A stretch of 64,000 bases of DNA from Planctomycetales bacterium (GTDB lineage: Bacteria > Planctomycetota > Planctomycetia > Isosphaerales > Isosphaeraceae), in NCBI GenBank assembly GCA_027449865.1, contig DAIDKV010000235.1:1-64000 (forward strand), given 5' to 3'. The translations under genes were made by a program, and so were the position numbers. A model generated the notes under the pieces. The model did not search any database, was not told where the DNA came from, and saw only the letters and a program-made list of their open reading frames with translations. Shown in pieces: positions 48,698-57,391 of the stretch (position 1 is its first letter; every line of letters begins with the position of its first letter).

Positions 48698-50041
48698 GTG
48701 CCGATCGAAGTGACGATGCCGAAGCTCAGCCCGACGATGGAGACCGGCGTGATCGCCCAGTGGCTGGTCAAGGTCGGGGACAAGATCAAGGAAGGGGACG
48801 TGCTGGCCGACATCGAAACCGATAAGGCCACCATGCAGATGAAGTCGTACGACGATGGCACGATCGTCCACATCGACCACGGCGCCGGCGACGAGGTGGC
48901 GCTCGGACAACGGGTGATGGTGCTCGCGAAAAAGAACGAGGATCCCAAAAAGGTCGCCGCCGACCTCGGCCTTGGCGGCGAGGCGAAAGCCGCGCCGAAG
49001 GCCGCCGCCCAGCGTGCCGAGGCCTCAGCGCCCGTCGCCGCCGCGGCGGCGAGCGGCGTCGCGTCCACCGGCGGACTGGTCGCCGATCGGGCGGGCGGCA
49101 ACGGCAACGGCAACGGGCATCCCTCCTCGGACAATGGCCAGCAGGCCGCCGCCGTGCCCTCGCACGGTGGACGGGTCAAGGCAAGCCCGCTCGCCCGGAA
49201 GCTTGCCGCCTCGGCCCAGGTCGAACTGGCCGGAATCCAGGGCTCGGGCCCGAACGGGCGGGTCGTCCGCCGCGACGTCGAGGCCTACATCCAGGCTGGC
49301 CCCTCGAAGGCCGCCACGCCCCAGGCGGCTCCAACCACGGCCGCCGCCCCGATCGCCGCGCAACGCATCCCGCACTCCCGAATGCGCAAGACGATCGCCC
49401 AGCGCATGGTTCAGGCCAAGCAGACCGCCCCCGAGATCCACCTGACCGTCGACATCCGCGTCGACCGGCTGGTCGCCGCTCGCGAGGAGCTGAACAAACG
49501 GCTCGCCCGCGAGGGCGTGAAGCTCTCGCTCGGCGACTTCGTCACCAAGGCGGTCGCCATGTCGCTCCGGGCCCATCCGGGCGTCAACGCCAGCTACGAG
49601 CCCGACGCGATCGTCCGCCACGGCGAGGTCAACATCGGGATCGCCGTCGCTCTGCCCGAGGGGCTGATCGTCCCGGTCCTGCACCGCGCCGACACGCTGG
49701 GCCTCCGCGAAATCCGGAAGCGGAGCGAGGCCCTGGCCGCCGCCGCCCGGTCGAACAACCTCAGCGGCGAGCAGCTCACCGGCAGCACGTTCACAATCTC
49801 GAACCTCGGCATGTTCGGCATCCGACAGTTCGACGCCATCCTGAACATGCCCGAGGTCGGCATCCTCGCCGTGGGCACCGCCGACAAACGGCCGGTCGTC
49901 GAGGGAGACAGGCTCGTCGTCGGCACCGTGATGACCGTCACCCTCACCGCTGACCACCGCGCCGTCGATGGCGCCATGGCCGCCGAATTCCTCCAGACCC
50001 TCAGGGGCCTGCTCGAGGAACCGACGTCCATGCTGCTCTGA
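48698..50041 (+). CDS. Dihydrolipoamide acetyltransferase (PDH E2)
   Basis: A 447-aa E2 core protein. One lipoyl domain (1-80) has the lipoylated Lys in IETDKATMQM (about residue 44). An Ala/Gly/Asn-rich linker leads to a peripheral E3/E1-binding domain (about 160-200; SPLARKLAAS, GSGPNGRVVRRDVEAY), a second linker, and the catalytic domain (about 220-447). The active-site motif is DHRAVDGAMAAEFL. It transfers acetyl groups to CoA. It starts with GTG at 48698 after AGGGAG. It forms one complex with the E1 genes upstream and E3 downstream. Confidence 0.95.
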   Translation: MPIEVTMPKLSPTMETGVIAQWLVKVGDKIKEGDVLADIETDKATMQMKSYDDGTIVHIDHGAGDEVALGQRVMVLAKKNEDPKKVAADLGLGGEAKAAPKAAAQRAEASAPVAAAAASGVASTGGLVADRAGGNGNGNGHPSSDNGQQAAAVPSHGGRVKASPLARKLAASAQVELAGIQGSGPNGRVVRRDVEAYIQAGPSKAATPQAAPTTAAAPIAAQRIPHSRMRKTIAQRMVQAKQTAPEIHLTVDIRVDRLVAAREELNKRLAREGVKLSLGDFVTKAVAMSLRAHPGVNASYEPDAIVRHGEVNIGIAVALPEGLIVPVLHRADTLGLREIRKRSEALAAAARSNNLSGEQLTGSTFTISNLGMFGIRQFDAILNMPEVGILAVGTADKRPVVEGDRLVVGTVMTVTLTADHRAVDGAMAAEFLQTLRGLLEEPTSMLL

Positions 50042-50064
50042 GATGAGCCAACGAACACAGGCAA

Positions 50065-50125
50065 GTAGGTCAGACTTTCCAGCCCGACGGGGTTTCTCCC
50101 GGTCAGCCTGGAAAGCCTGACCTAC
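50065..50125. repeat. Palindromic repeat element between E2 and E3 genes
   Basis: GTAGGTCAGACTTTCCAG (50065-50082) is complementary to 50108-50125 with one mismatch in 18 bp and a 25-base loop. The right arm contains its own dyad (CAGCCTGGAAAGCCTG). The sequence resembles a dispersed palindromic repeat of planctomycete genomes. In the transcript it would fold into a stable stem ahead of the E3 gene, 14 bases before its ATG. Confidence 0.75.
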
Positions 50126-50139
50126 ATCAAGGGATTTCC

Positions 50140-51525
50140 ATGGCCTACGACTACGACATTGTGGTAATTGGCGGCGGTCCGGCCGGGTATGCCGGAGCGA
50201 TCCGTGCCGCGCAGCTCAAAAAGCGGGTGCTCTGCGTCGAGCGTGACAAGCTGGGCGGGATCTGCCTGAACTGGGGCTGCATCCCGACCAAGGCGTTGCT
50301 CACCAACGCCCACCTGGCCGAGTTGATCCACCACCACGGGGCCAATTTCGGCTTCACCGGCCAGGTGGGGTGGGACTTCGCCCAGATCATCAATCGAAGC
50401 CGAGGCGTCGCGGGTCAGCTCAACAAGGGGATCGAGGGGCTCTTCCGCAAGTACAAGGTGAACCACAAGCTCGGGACGGCAAAGGTCGTCGCTCCGCACA
50501 AGGTTCAGATCGGGAATGAGACCGTCTCGACCGAGTCGATCGTGATCGCCACGGGCGTTCGCGCCCGCCCGCTCCCGGGAGCCGAGTTCGACGGCCAGAC
50601 GATCCTCTCGTCCAAGGAGGCGATGAGCCTCACCAGCCAGCCGAAGTCGATGCTCATCATCGGCGCCGGGCCGATCGGGCTGGAATTCGGCTACTTCTAC
50701 AACGCCCTCGGCACGAAGGTCACGGTCGTCGAGCTGCTCGACCGGATCGTCCCCGGCGAGGACGAAGAAGTGTCCGCCGCGCTCCAGCAAAGCCTCACCA
50801 AGCGCGGGATCATCTTCCACACCGGCTCGAAGACGAGCAAGATCGTGAAGTCGGACAAGGGCGTCACGGCCGAGATCGAGACGCCGAAGGGCAAGACGAC
50901 CGTCGAGGCCGAGAAGATGCTCGTCGCCATCGGCGTGGTCGGTAACGTCGAGAACCTGTTTGCCGACAGCGTGAAGGTCGAGCTGGTCAAGAACCACATC
51001 AAGGCCGACCCGAAGAACGGTTACGTCACGAGCGTCCCGGGAATCTACGCGGTCGGCGACGTGATCGGCCCGCCCTGGCTGGCCCACGTGGCGCACCACG
51101 AGTCGATCTGCTGCATCGAGCGGATCTGCGGCTTCTCCGACCGGACGGTCGACTACACGACGATCCCCGGCTGCACGTACACCGACCCGGGCGTCGCGAG
51201 TGTCGGGCTGACGGAGAAGGCCGCGCGCGACGCTGGCTATCAGGTCCGCGTGGGCAAGTTCCCGTTCCAGTACAGCGGCCGGGCGCTGGCCTCCGACGAG
51301 ACCGAGGGCTTCGTGAAGCTGGTCTTCGACGCGAAGCTCGGCGAGCTGCTGGGCGCCCACCTGATTGGCTCGCAGGCAACCGAGCTGATCGCCGAACTGG
51401 TGATGGCGAAGAAGCTCGAAGCGACCGAGGAAGAAATCCTCCACGCGATGCACCCGCACCCGACCTATTCGGAAGCGGTGATGGAAGCCGCCGGCCAGGG
51501 GCTCGGCGAGTCGATTCATATCTGA
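50140..51525 (+). CDS. lpdA: Dihydrolipoamide dehydrogenase (PDH E3)
   Basis: A 461-aa FAD flavoprotein that reoxidises dihydrolipoamide with NAD+. FAD-binding GGGPAGYAGAIRAAQ, redox disulphide GGICLNWGCIPTK, NAD-binding GAGPIGLEFGYFYNALG, a second FAD motif GIYAVGDV and the C-terminal His-Glu pair in HPHPTYSEAV are all present. AAGGGA precedes ATG 50140. It completes a four-gene PDH set; the 98-bp gap before it holds a palindromic repeat that could alter its expression relative to E1/E2. Confidence 0.95.
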   Translation: MAYDYDIVVIGGGPAGYAGAIRAAQLKKRVLCVERDKLGGICLNWGCIPTKALLTNAHLAELIHHHGANFGFTGQVGWDFAQIINRSRGVAGQLNKGIEGLFRKYKVNHKLGTAKVVAPHKVQIGNETVSTESIVIATGVRARPLPGAEFDGQTILSSKEAMSLTSQPKSMLIIGAGPIGLEFGYFYNALGTKVTVVELLDRIVPGEDEEVSAALQQSLTKRGIIFHTGSKTSKIVKSDKGVTAEIETPKGKTTVEAEKMLVAIGVVGNVENLFADSVKVELVKNHIKADPKNGYVTSVPGIYAVGDVIGPPWLAHVAHHESICCIERICGFSDRTVDYTTIPGCTYTDPGVASVGLTEKAARDAGYQVRVGKFPFQYSGRALASDETEGFVKLVFDAKLGELLGAHLIGSQATELIAELVMAKKLEATEEEILHAMHPHPTYSEAVMEAAGQGLGESIHI

Positions 51526-51529
51526 ACAA

Positions 51530-51950
51530 TTACCACGGCTCACGTGGAATGGTCTCACCCCCGGCGATCGTCGAGAGCGCCTCGAAGACCCGGGGGTGGA
51601 TCGTATCGGGGATGAAGCGGACCGAGCCGTCGGCGAAGGCCACGTTGGCCCCCGTCGGCGAATCCAGGCCGCCGAACTGAGGCCCCGTCCCGATGTAGGG
51701 GAGATCCGGTCGTATCGAGCCCGCGGACAGTCGCCGGGCCGCCCGAGAGCCAGGAACCGCGTATCCGGCCCGACTCGGCCAGGACCATCGTGTAGGCCAT
51801 CCCGTCGCGGACATCCGCTGGGGTCGTCTGGCGATCGTACCCGAAATAACTAAAATTATCCAAAATCTGATGCAACCAAATCAGGCCCGCGAGCCCCACC
51901 GCCACGCCCGCGATCCAGAGCAACTTCCGCCCAATCGTCCAGCGCCCCAT
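51530..51950 (-). pseudogene. Frameshifted DUF1559-like protein
   Basis: Two overlapping minus-strand frames together make one protein. The N-terminal frame (start near 51950) reads MGRWTIGRK, a membrane segment, then RDGMAYTMVLAES. The second frame, to 51530, reads PDLPYIGTGPQFGGL, then NVAFADGSVRFI and FEALSTIAGG. The latter is the DUF1559 C-terminus around its H-x9-DG region. The switch occurs near 51705-51715 and would need a single-base change to restore one frame. The protein is also much shorter than usual for DUF1559, lacking the prepilin-like N-terminal domain. It is a pseudogene, or a sequencing error in a real small gene. Confidence 0.6.
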
Positions 51951-52040
51951 AACAAGCCCCCGCCCCCCAAAGGATCGAGGCCAATCCCTCACCATCTTAC
52001 CTTTGTCGGAGATTCAAAGGGAAGAGGCTCGCGGTGAGGG

Positions 52041-52268
52041 TTATTCGCCGGGCTGATCGCTTTCGAGGTGGATCGATCCATCCGCATGCTTGATTGCCTT
52101 GCCCCAGTGGCGGGAATGGCCCGGATCGATCGGGCCATCGAGGGTCACCACCTCCACGGGATACTCGCCCGGATCCGCGTCGTCCAGAAGTGCCTGGATT
52201 TCCTTGCTGGTCCCGCCATCGCCAAGGATCTGGTCCCCACGACGGACCCGGTAGAAGGTCGTCATCAT
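52041..52268 (-). CDS. Small soluble hypothetical protein
   Basis: A 75-aa acidic protein (MMTTFYRVRRGDQILGDGG ... HLESDQPGE). It has no membrane segment or known motif. GGAG lies about 8 bases before the start at 52268. The N-terminus FYRVRRGDQILGDGGTS looks like a small beta-rich fold. It is probably expressed, but the family is unknown to me. Upstream 52269-52510 contains no further gene. Confidence 0.5.
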   Translation of the reverse strand: MMTTFYRVRRGDQILGDGGTSKEIQALLDDADPGEYPVEVVTLDGPIDPGHSRHWGKAIKHADGSIHLESDQPGE

Positions 52269-52510
52269 CTCTCATGCTCCGATCTGGATTCCTGTCCACG
52301 CGTCCGATCCACTCGGCCGACGCGATTCTCCTTTCAACCGGCCGCAAACGGCGAGCCGCCGGCTCAGCGGCGATTCGCCACTTCGAAAAGACGGGGATCG
52401 TCTATTTTTTCCCACGTGGATCCACATCTGGACCTCCATGTCCTACGGTAAGATTGGAGCCGCGATACGGCCCCCAAGACGGAGTTCCTCGAAGAAAGAG
52501 CGACTCAACG

Positions 52511-53158
52511 ATGATTTCGCTCGGCGAGAACAAAGATAGGCAAGATGCGATGTCTCGCCAGTTAGTTTGGGTTCCAATCGTGCATACGAGGGAAGACCTG
52601 GGACGACTCGGAGCCCAGGTCGAGGAGGCGTTTGTCCGGCGGATGGGCCGGTCGCGATGGGAGGCGCATCAAAATTCGGTTGAGGCGTTATGGGAGAGAA
52701 TCCAGCGCCGGATCGAGGAGATGAAGCTCGATCTTCACCGGGTCCGTCTCTATCAGGATGGGCTGCCGGTTTGCGGTCAGGAAGAGTCGATCGTCCGCGA
52801 GCTGTCGACGCAGGGGAGCCGGAATCACCAGTTGCTTGCCGACCTGATCGATCGGGGTGCCACGCTGGTGGGAACGGAGTCGCCGCAACTGTTGATCCAG
52901 GAATATCAGCTCAACCGACGCATTCTGGGCGAGGCGCCTGGCGGTTCGCTGCCCCGGTCGAGAGCCGAGGCCATCCGCGACGAGGCGGCGCGATTGCTCG
53001 AATCCCGCGATCGTTTCATCGCCGACCGGATCGTTGAGACTCTCCAGCCGGGCGAGACCGGGTTGGTCTTCCTGGGGATGCTGCATTCGCTCAAGGGCCG
53101 GCTGCCAGCGAATATCGCGTTGACGGTCCTCCGGCCGACTAAATCGTTCGTTTTGTGA
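52511..53158 (+). CDS. Uncharacterised helical protein upstream of gas-vesicle genes
   Basis: A 215-aa cytosolic protein rich in Arg, Glu and Leu. It opens with VWVPIVHTREDLGRLG and closes with ETGLVFLGMLHSLKGRLP and a beta-like ending. No membrane segment or catalytic motif is visible. ATG 52511 is used; ATG 52550 is possible. It precedes the Hsp20 gene by 97 bp on the same strand, so it may be part of the gas-vesicle transcription unit. That association is positional only. Confidence 0.55.
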   Translation: MISLGENKDRQDAMSRQLVWVPIVHTREDLGRLGAQVEEAFVRRMGRSRWEAHQNSVEALWERIQRRIEEMKLDLHRVRLYQDGLPVCGQEESIVRELSTQGSRNHQLLADLIDRGATLVGTESPQLLIQEYQLNRRILGEAPGGSLPRSRAEAIRDEAARLLESRDRFIADRIVETLQPGETGLVFLGMLHSLKGRLPANIALTVLRPTKSFVL

Positions 53159-53255
53159 CGCCGAGCGCCGAGACCCGGCCGCGGGGAGGCCCCCGCGCGC
53201 TCGCCGTTGGATGGGATTTACGTCCGTTCCTCTACAATCGAAGTGCGAGGTTGCC

Positions 53256-53768
53256 ATGTCGACATCCGGTCCCAGGCGCTCCTCCGGGGGCGCCGATCTG
53301 GGCGGCTTCCTGGGCGGCTTGACGAACCTGATCGAGAAGCTCGGAGAGCTGGCGGAAACCGGCCAGGAACTCAAGGGCGTCAAGGAGTTCGGCCAGGAGG
53401 GCGGCGTGCAGGGCGTCTTCGGGTTCACCATCCGGACCGGCCTTGGCGACCGTGAAGGCGGGGTCAAGGTCGAACCGTTCGGCAACGTCCAGAAAGACGA
53501 GCAGACCGGCCGCGCCACGGTCCGCGAGGTCATCGAGCCGCCCGTCGACGTTTTCGAGGAGGCCGACCACGTCCTCGTCGTCGCCGAGATGCCCGGCATC
53601 GGACCCGACGATCTCCGGATCGAGTTGAAGGACGACATCCTGACGATCGCCGCCCAGCGCGGGCCAAAGAAGTATCGCAAGGAAGTCTTGCTCCCATCGA
53701 GCTTCCCGGCCGAGGCCATGTCGACGACCTGCCGGAACGGCATCCTGGAAATCAAGCTGGCCCGCTGA
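53256..53768 (+). CDS. gvpH: Hsp20-family small heat-shock protein (GvpH-like)
   Basis: A 170-aa protein. A Gly-rich N-terminus (about 1-80) precedes a compact alpha-crystallin domain (about 90-165): PPVDVFEEADHVLVVAEMPG, IELKDDILTIAA, YRKEVLLPSSF and the closing NGILEIKLAR. This is the architecture of GvpH, a chaperone-like accessory protein in gas-vesicle gene clusters. The start at 53256 follows GCGAGG. The CDC48-type ATPase gene begins 37 bases later. The GvpH identity rests on domain plus context. Confidence 0.82.
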   Translation: MSTSGPRRSSGGADLGGFLGGLTNLIEKLGELAETGQELKGVKEFGQEGGVQGVFGFTIRTGLGDREGGVKVEPFGNVQKDEQTGRATVREVIEPPVDVFEEADHVLVVAEMPGIGPDDLRIELKDDILTIAAQRGPKKYRKEVLLPSSFPAEAMSTTCRNGILEIKLAR

Positions 53769-53805
53769 GCAAACTCAGGACGTTCGCAAGGGAGACAGAC
53801 GCATC

Positions 53806-55959
53806 ATGACGATCGAGGAAGCAACCGCGGCGAAACTCAGGGTGGCCGAGGCGATGCCCAGGGACCTCGGCCGGGGACTCGCCCGGCTCGACCCGGCCGA
53901 CCTCGAACGGCTGGGAGTGGGTGTCGGCGAGATTCTGGTGATCACCGGCAAACGCACAACGGCCGTCAAGGCCATGCCCTCTTTCAAGGAACATCGAGGA
54001 CAGTCGCGAATCCAGGTCGACGGCCTGACTCGCGAAAACACCGGCGCGGCGATCGACCAGATCGTCGAGGTCGCACGCGCCGAGGCAAGGCCCGCCGAAC
54101 GCGTCGCGATCGAGCCCCAGGGCATCCAGCCCGCGGAGCGCGACCTGCGCTACATCGGCAGCAAGCTCGACGGGCTCCCCGTCATCAAGGGCGACCGCAT
54201 CCGGGCGCCCCTCTTCGGCAGCCGATCGGCCGATTTCGTCGTCGTCAGTACCACTCCGGCCGGTCCCGTCGTCATCAATCCGACGACCGAACTTCAAATT
54301 GTCCGCCCACAGAAAGACGCCGGCGCGACCCGAAACGGCAAGTCCGGCGCCCCTCCGCTTTCCTATGAAGACATCGGCGGATTGAAGCGTGAGCTGCACC
54401 GCATCCGTGAAATTGTCGAGCTGCCGCTCCGATATCCCGAGGTCTTCCAGCGCCTCGGCATCGACCCGCCCAAGGGTGTCCTGCTCCAGGGCCCTCCCGG
54501 CTGCGGCAAGACCCTGATCGCCCGCGCCGTCGCCCACGAGACCGATGCACGGTTCTTCACCGTCAACGGCCCCGAGATCATCCACAAGTTTTACGGCGAG
54601 AGCGAGGCCCACCTTCGCAAGATCTTCGACGAGGCCGCCAAACACGCACCCAGCATCATCTTCATCGACGAGATCGACGCCATCGCGCCGCAACGCGAAC
54701 GCGTCGTCGGCGACGTCGAGAAGCGGGTCGTGGCCCAGCTCCTGGCCCTGCTCGACGGGCTCGATCGCCGCAAGAACGTGATCGTCCTGGCCGCGACGAA
54801 CCTCCCCAACGCGCTCGACCCAGCGCTCCGGCGCCCGGGTCGGTTCGACCGCGAGATCGCGATCTCGATCCCCGATCGCGACGGCCGTAAGGAGATCCTC
54901 GAAATCCACAGCCGGGGGATGCCGCTGGCCTCCGACGTCGACATGCCCCACCTCGCGGCGATCACCCACGGCTTCGTCGGCGCGGATCTCGAGGCCCTCT
55001 GCCGAGAGGCGGCCATGCTCTGCCTTCGCCGCCTGCTTCCCGCGATCGACTTCGCCTCGGGCCAGATCCCCTATGAGACCCTTCGCGCGCTCGAGGTCCG
55101 AATGGCCGACTTCGAGGCCGCCCTCTGCGAGGTCGAACCCTCGGCCATCCGCGAGGTCTTCGTCGAGGTCCCAGACGTCGGCTGGAATGACGTCGGCGGG
55201 CTCGGCGAGGTCAAGAACCGCCTGATCGAGTCGGTCGAGTGGCCCCTGAAACATGCCGAGGTCTTCGGCCGCGTCGGCGTCAAGCCGCCCAAGGGCATCC
55301 TCCTCAGCGGACCGCCCGGCTGCGGCAAGACCCTCCTCGCCAAGGCCGTCGCCAGCCAGACCCAGGTCAACTTCATCTCCATCAAGGGACCCGCCCTGCT
55401 CTCGAAATACGTCGGCGAATCGGAACGAGGCGTCCGCGAGGTCTTCCGCAAGGCCAGAATGGCAGCTCCCTGCATCCTCTTCATCGACGAAATCGACGCC
55501 CTCGTCCCAACCCGAGGCGGCAGCGACGACTCGCACGTCACCGAACGTGTCATCGGCCAGTTCCTTGCCGAGGTCGACGGCGTCGAGGAGTTGAACGGCG
55601 TCCTGATCCTGGCCGCCACCAACCGCCCCGACATCATCGACCCCGCCATCCTCCGACCAGGCCGCTTCGACCTTCACCTGGAAATCCCCCTGCCCGACGC
55701 CGACGGTCGTCGCGAAATCTTCCGAATCGGTCTCCGTGGCAAACCCCTCGCCGGTGCCGTCGACATCGAGTCGCTCGTCTCCGCAACCGAGGGCTTCAAC
55801 GGAGCCGAAATCCAGGCCGTTTGCACCCGCGCCGCCTGGTCCGCCATCCGTGAGGCTCTCGCCCACGCCCCAGCCGAGGACGACTCGCCCGACGTCCAGA
55901 TCTCCGCGAGCCACCTCGCCGATGCTCTGAACTCCCTGAACCGGGACAACCAACGCTGA
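53806..55959 (+). CDS. CDC48/p97-type double AAA+ ATPase
   Basis: A 717-aa protein with a CDC48-type N-domain (about 1-175: double-psi barrel-like RLDPADLERLGVGVGEILVI, YIGSKLDGLPVIKGD). D1 AAA (about 185-440) has Walker A GPPGCGKT at 229-236 and Walker B IIFIDEIDA. D2 AAA (about 455-700) has GPPGCGKT, CILFIDEIDA and arginine-finger-like RPGRFD in each. This is the archaeal VAT/eukaryotic p97 arrangement used to unfold or remodel protein assemblies. It sits between gvpH and gvpF with short gaps, pointing to a role in building or dismantling gas vesicles. ATG 53806 follows GGGAG. Confidence 0.9.
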   Translation: MTIEEATAAKLRVAEAMPRDLGRGLARLDPADLERLGVGVGEILVITGKRTTAVKAMPSFKEHRGQSRIQVDGLTRENTGAAIDQIVEVARAEARPAERVAIEPQGIQPAERDLRYIGSKLDGLPVIKGDRIRAPLFGSRSADFVVVSTTPAGPVVINPTTELQIVRPQKDAGATRNGKSGAPPLSYEDIGGLKRELHRIREIVELPLRYPEVFQRLGIDPPKGVLLQGPPGCGKTLIARAVAHETDARFFTVNGPEIIHKFYGESEAHLRKIFDEAAKHAPSIIFIDEIDAIAPQRERVVGDVEKRVVAQLLALLDGLDRRKNVIVLAATNLPNALDPALRRPGRFDREIAISIPDRDGRKEILEIHSRGMPLASDVDMPHLAAITHGFVGADLEALCREAAMLCLRRLLPAIDFASGQIPYETLRALEVRMADFEAALCEVEPSAIREVFVEVPDVGWNDVGGLGEVKNRLIESVEWPLKHAEVFGRVGVKPPKGILLSGPPGCGKTLLAKAVASQTQVNFISIKGPALLSKYVGESERGVREVFRKARMAAPCILFIDEIDALVPTRGGSDDSHVTERVIGQFLAEVDGVEELNGVLILAATNRPDIIDPAILRPGRFDLHLEIPLPDADGRREIFRIGLRGKPLAGAVDIESLVSATEGFNGAEIQAVCTRAAWSAIREALAHAPAEDDSPDVQISASHLADALNSLNRDNQR

Positions 55960-56033
55960 ACCCGACGCAGAAGCCCGGCCAGTGTCGACCGGGCCGCGTC
56001 CTCTTTCGCCTTGTCGCGAAGCAGGGAGGTCTC

Positions 56034-56810
56034 ATGCAGTCTGCTACGTATCTCTATGGCTTCACTCGTTTGGGTCCGGCGCTGCCGGCCGGTCTACGTG
56101 GGGTTGAGGGGGCGCCGGTCCGTCCGATCGCAATCGGGGATCTGGCCGCGGTCGTGGGCGAGGTCCCCTCGGCGCCGTTTGAGTCGGGAGCCGTCTCCGA
56201 CCCAACCTGGCTGATCCCCAGAGTGCTGGAGCACGAACGAGTCATTGAGGCGATGAGAACCGCCGGCCCCGTGATGCCGGTCCGGTTCGGATCGCTTTTC
56301 AGCACGCCAACCGCCCTGGAACAATGGGCGGCCGGCAACCTCGGTTCCATCGATGAATTCCTCGACCGGTCCACCGATCGAGACGAATGGACGTTCCGGC
56401 TTTCGGTCGATCTCGCTTGCGCGACCGAGGCTCTGGCGGTCGTCGACCCGCGATGGGCCGCAATGGTCGAGGCCCTGCCGAGATCGCCGGGAGCTCGATA
56501 TCTCCGCGAGAAGAAACTGGCCGAGTCGGCCCGAGCGGAGGCGATCCGCCGGGCCTCGACCATTGCCGGGGCGGTCCGCGTCGCGGCGCGCCGGCTGGCC
56601 GAGGAACGCCTGCTCCCGCTCCGTCAACCCGACGAGGCCGGTATCCATCCCATTCTGAACGCCGCCTATCTCGTGGCTCGCTGCGAAGTCGGAGTGCTGC
56701 GACGCACTGTCGAATCGACAGCCGAGGGCCTTCCGTGCCTGCGCATCGAATCGTCGGGGCCATGGGCCCCCGCGCACTTCTGCCCGGCCCTCGCCGCGCC
56801 CGGACACTGA
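56034..56810 (+). CDS. gvpF: Gas vesicle protein GvpF/GvpL family (copy 1)
   Basis: A 258-aa member of the GvpF/L family. The family's landmarks are ATYLYGFTRLG at the N-terminus, AAVVGEVP, the HERVIEAMRTAGPVMPVRFGS block and, near the end, LNAAYLVAR. GvpF and GvpL bind the shell protein and help start assembly. GGGAGG is 6 bases before ATG 56034. It ends the first sub-operon, with a strong terminator 42 bases downstream. A second family member is at 59365. Confidence 0.88.
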   Translation: MQSATYLYGFTRLGPALPAGLRGVEGAPVRPIAIGDLAAVVGEVPSAPFESGAVSDPTWLIPRVLEHERVIEAMRTAGPVMPVRFGSLFSTPTALEQWAAGNLGSIDEFLDRSTDRDEWTFRLSVDLACATEALAVVDPRWAAMVEALPRSPGARYLREKKLAESARAEAIRRASTIAGAVRVAARRLAEERLLPLRQPDEAGIHPILNAAYLVARCEVGVLRRTVESTAEGLPCLRIESSGPWAPAHFCPALAAPGH

Positions 56811-56841
56811 TCGTCCGCGCCCAGTCTTGAACCACACCCAG

Positions 56842-56886
56842 CAGACTCGGCCCCGAACGCCATTCGGGTTCGGGTCTGTTTTTGTT
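56842..56886 (+). terminator. Intrinsic terminator between gvpF and gvpA
   Basis: CCCGAAC (56852-56858) pairs with GTTCGGG (56868-56874), extended by CAGA/TCTG, and is followed by GTTTTTGTTTT. It separates the gvpH-cdc48-gvpF unit from gvpA. Confidence 0.8.
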
Positions 56887-56928
56887 TTCATACATGGTGA
56901 ATCTCATAAAAAAAATCTCTACAGACAA

Positions 56929-56958
56929 TTGCCCATGAGCAAGATCATGTTCTAGGAT
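56929..56958 (+). promoter_or_regulatory. Putative gvpA promoter
   Basis: TTGCCC (56929-56934), an 18-base spacer and TAGGAT (56953-56958), about 90 bases before gvpA in a locally AT-rich 56881-56965 stretch. GATAAT at 56956-56961 is an alternative -10. Confidence 0.4.
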
Positions 56959-57049
56959 AATAACGGAGCGGCGATGAGGTTCGCCGCACCGGGGCTCGCG
57001 AGGTACTTGCGAGCGAGAGGCCGAACACCCTGATTGAGGAGATAGACAG

Positions 57050-57268
57050 ATGGCTAAGGTCATGAAGTCGACGGACAGCTCCAGCCTGGCCGAGGTCGTG
57101 GACCGGATCCTGGACAAGGGCATCGTGATCGACGCGTGGGCGAAGGTGTCGCTGGTCGGCATCGAGCTGCTCTCGGTCGAGGCCCGCGTCGTGATCGCGT
57201 CGGTCGAGACCTACCTGAAGTACGCCGAGGCGATCGGCCTGACGGCCACCGCCGCGACGCCGGCCTGA
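57050..57268 (+). CDS. gvpA: Gas vesicle major structural protein GvpA
   Basis: A 72-aa shell protein. The sequence [18 protein letters not shown] followed by [20 protein letters not shown] and [15 protein letters not shown] is the classic GvpA helix-beta-beta-helix rib unit that polymerises into the gas vesicle wall. GAGGAG is well spaced before ATG 57050. It has its own promoter region and a strong downstream hairpin, as expected for the most abundant product of the cluster. Confidence 0.97.
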   Translation: MAKVMKSTDSSSLAEVVDRILDKGIVIDAWAKVSLVGIELLSVEARVVIASVETYLKYAEAIGLTATAATPA

Positions 57269-57337
57269 CGACGAGCCGATGCTCCGGCCCTCCCGCCGTG
57301 GAACTGCGACGAGGGGGGCGTCGGGGTGTCGGCCCGG

Positions 57338-57369
57338 GGCCCGGGCTGACATCTTGTCAGTCCCGGGCC
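57338..57369 (+). terminator. Strong hairpin after gvpA (attenuator-like)
   Basis: GGCCCGGGCTGACA (57338-57351) pairs with 57355-57369 over 14 bp with one bulged T and a 3-base loop. No T-tract follows, so it is more likely a partial terminator or a stabiliser of the gvpA message than a full stop. Confidence 0.6.
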
Positions 57370-57391
57370 TCTAGCAATGGGAGGCATGTCC

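Noticed and set aside
53207-53238. TTGGAT ... TACAAT as a promoter for gvpH
   Set aside because: The -10-like box is good but the spacer would be 20 bases and the -35 is weak; not called.
53752-55953. Long minus-strand open frame (about 730 codons) opposite the CDC48-type gene
   Set aside because: It is a GC-driven antisense shadow; the translation is Asp/Gly/Val-rich without motifs, and the plus strand has clear AAA+ motifs.
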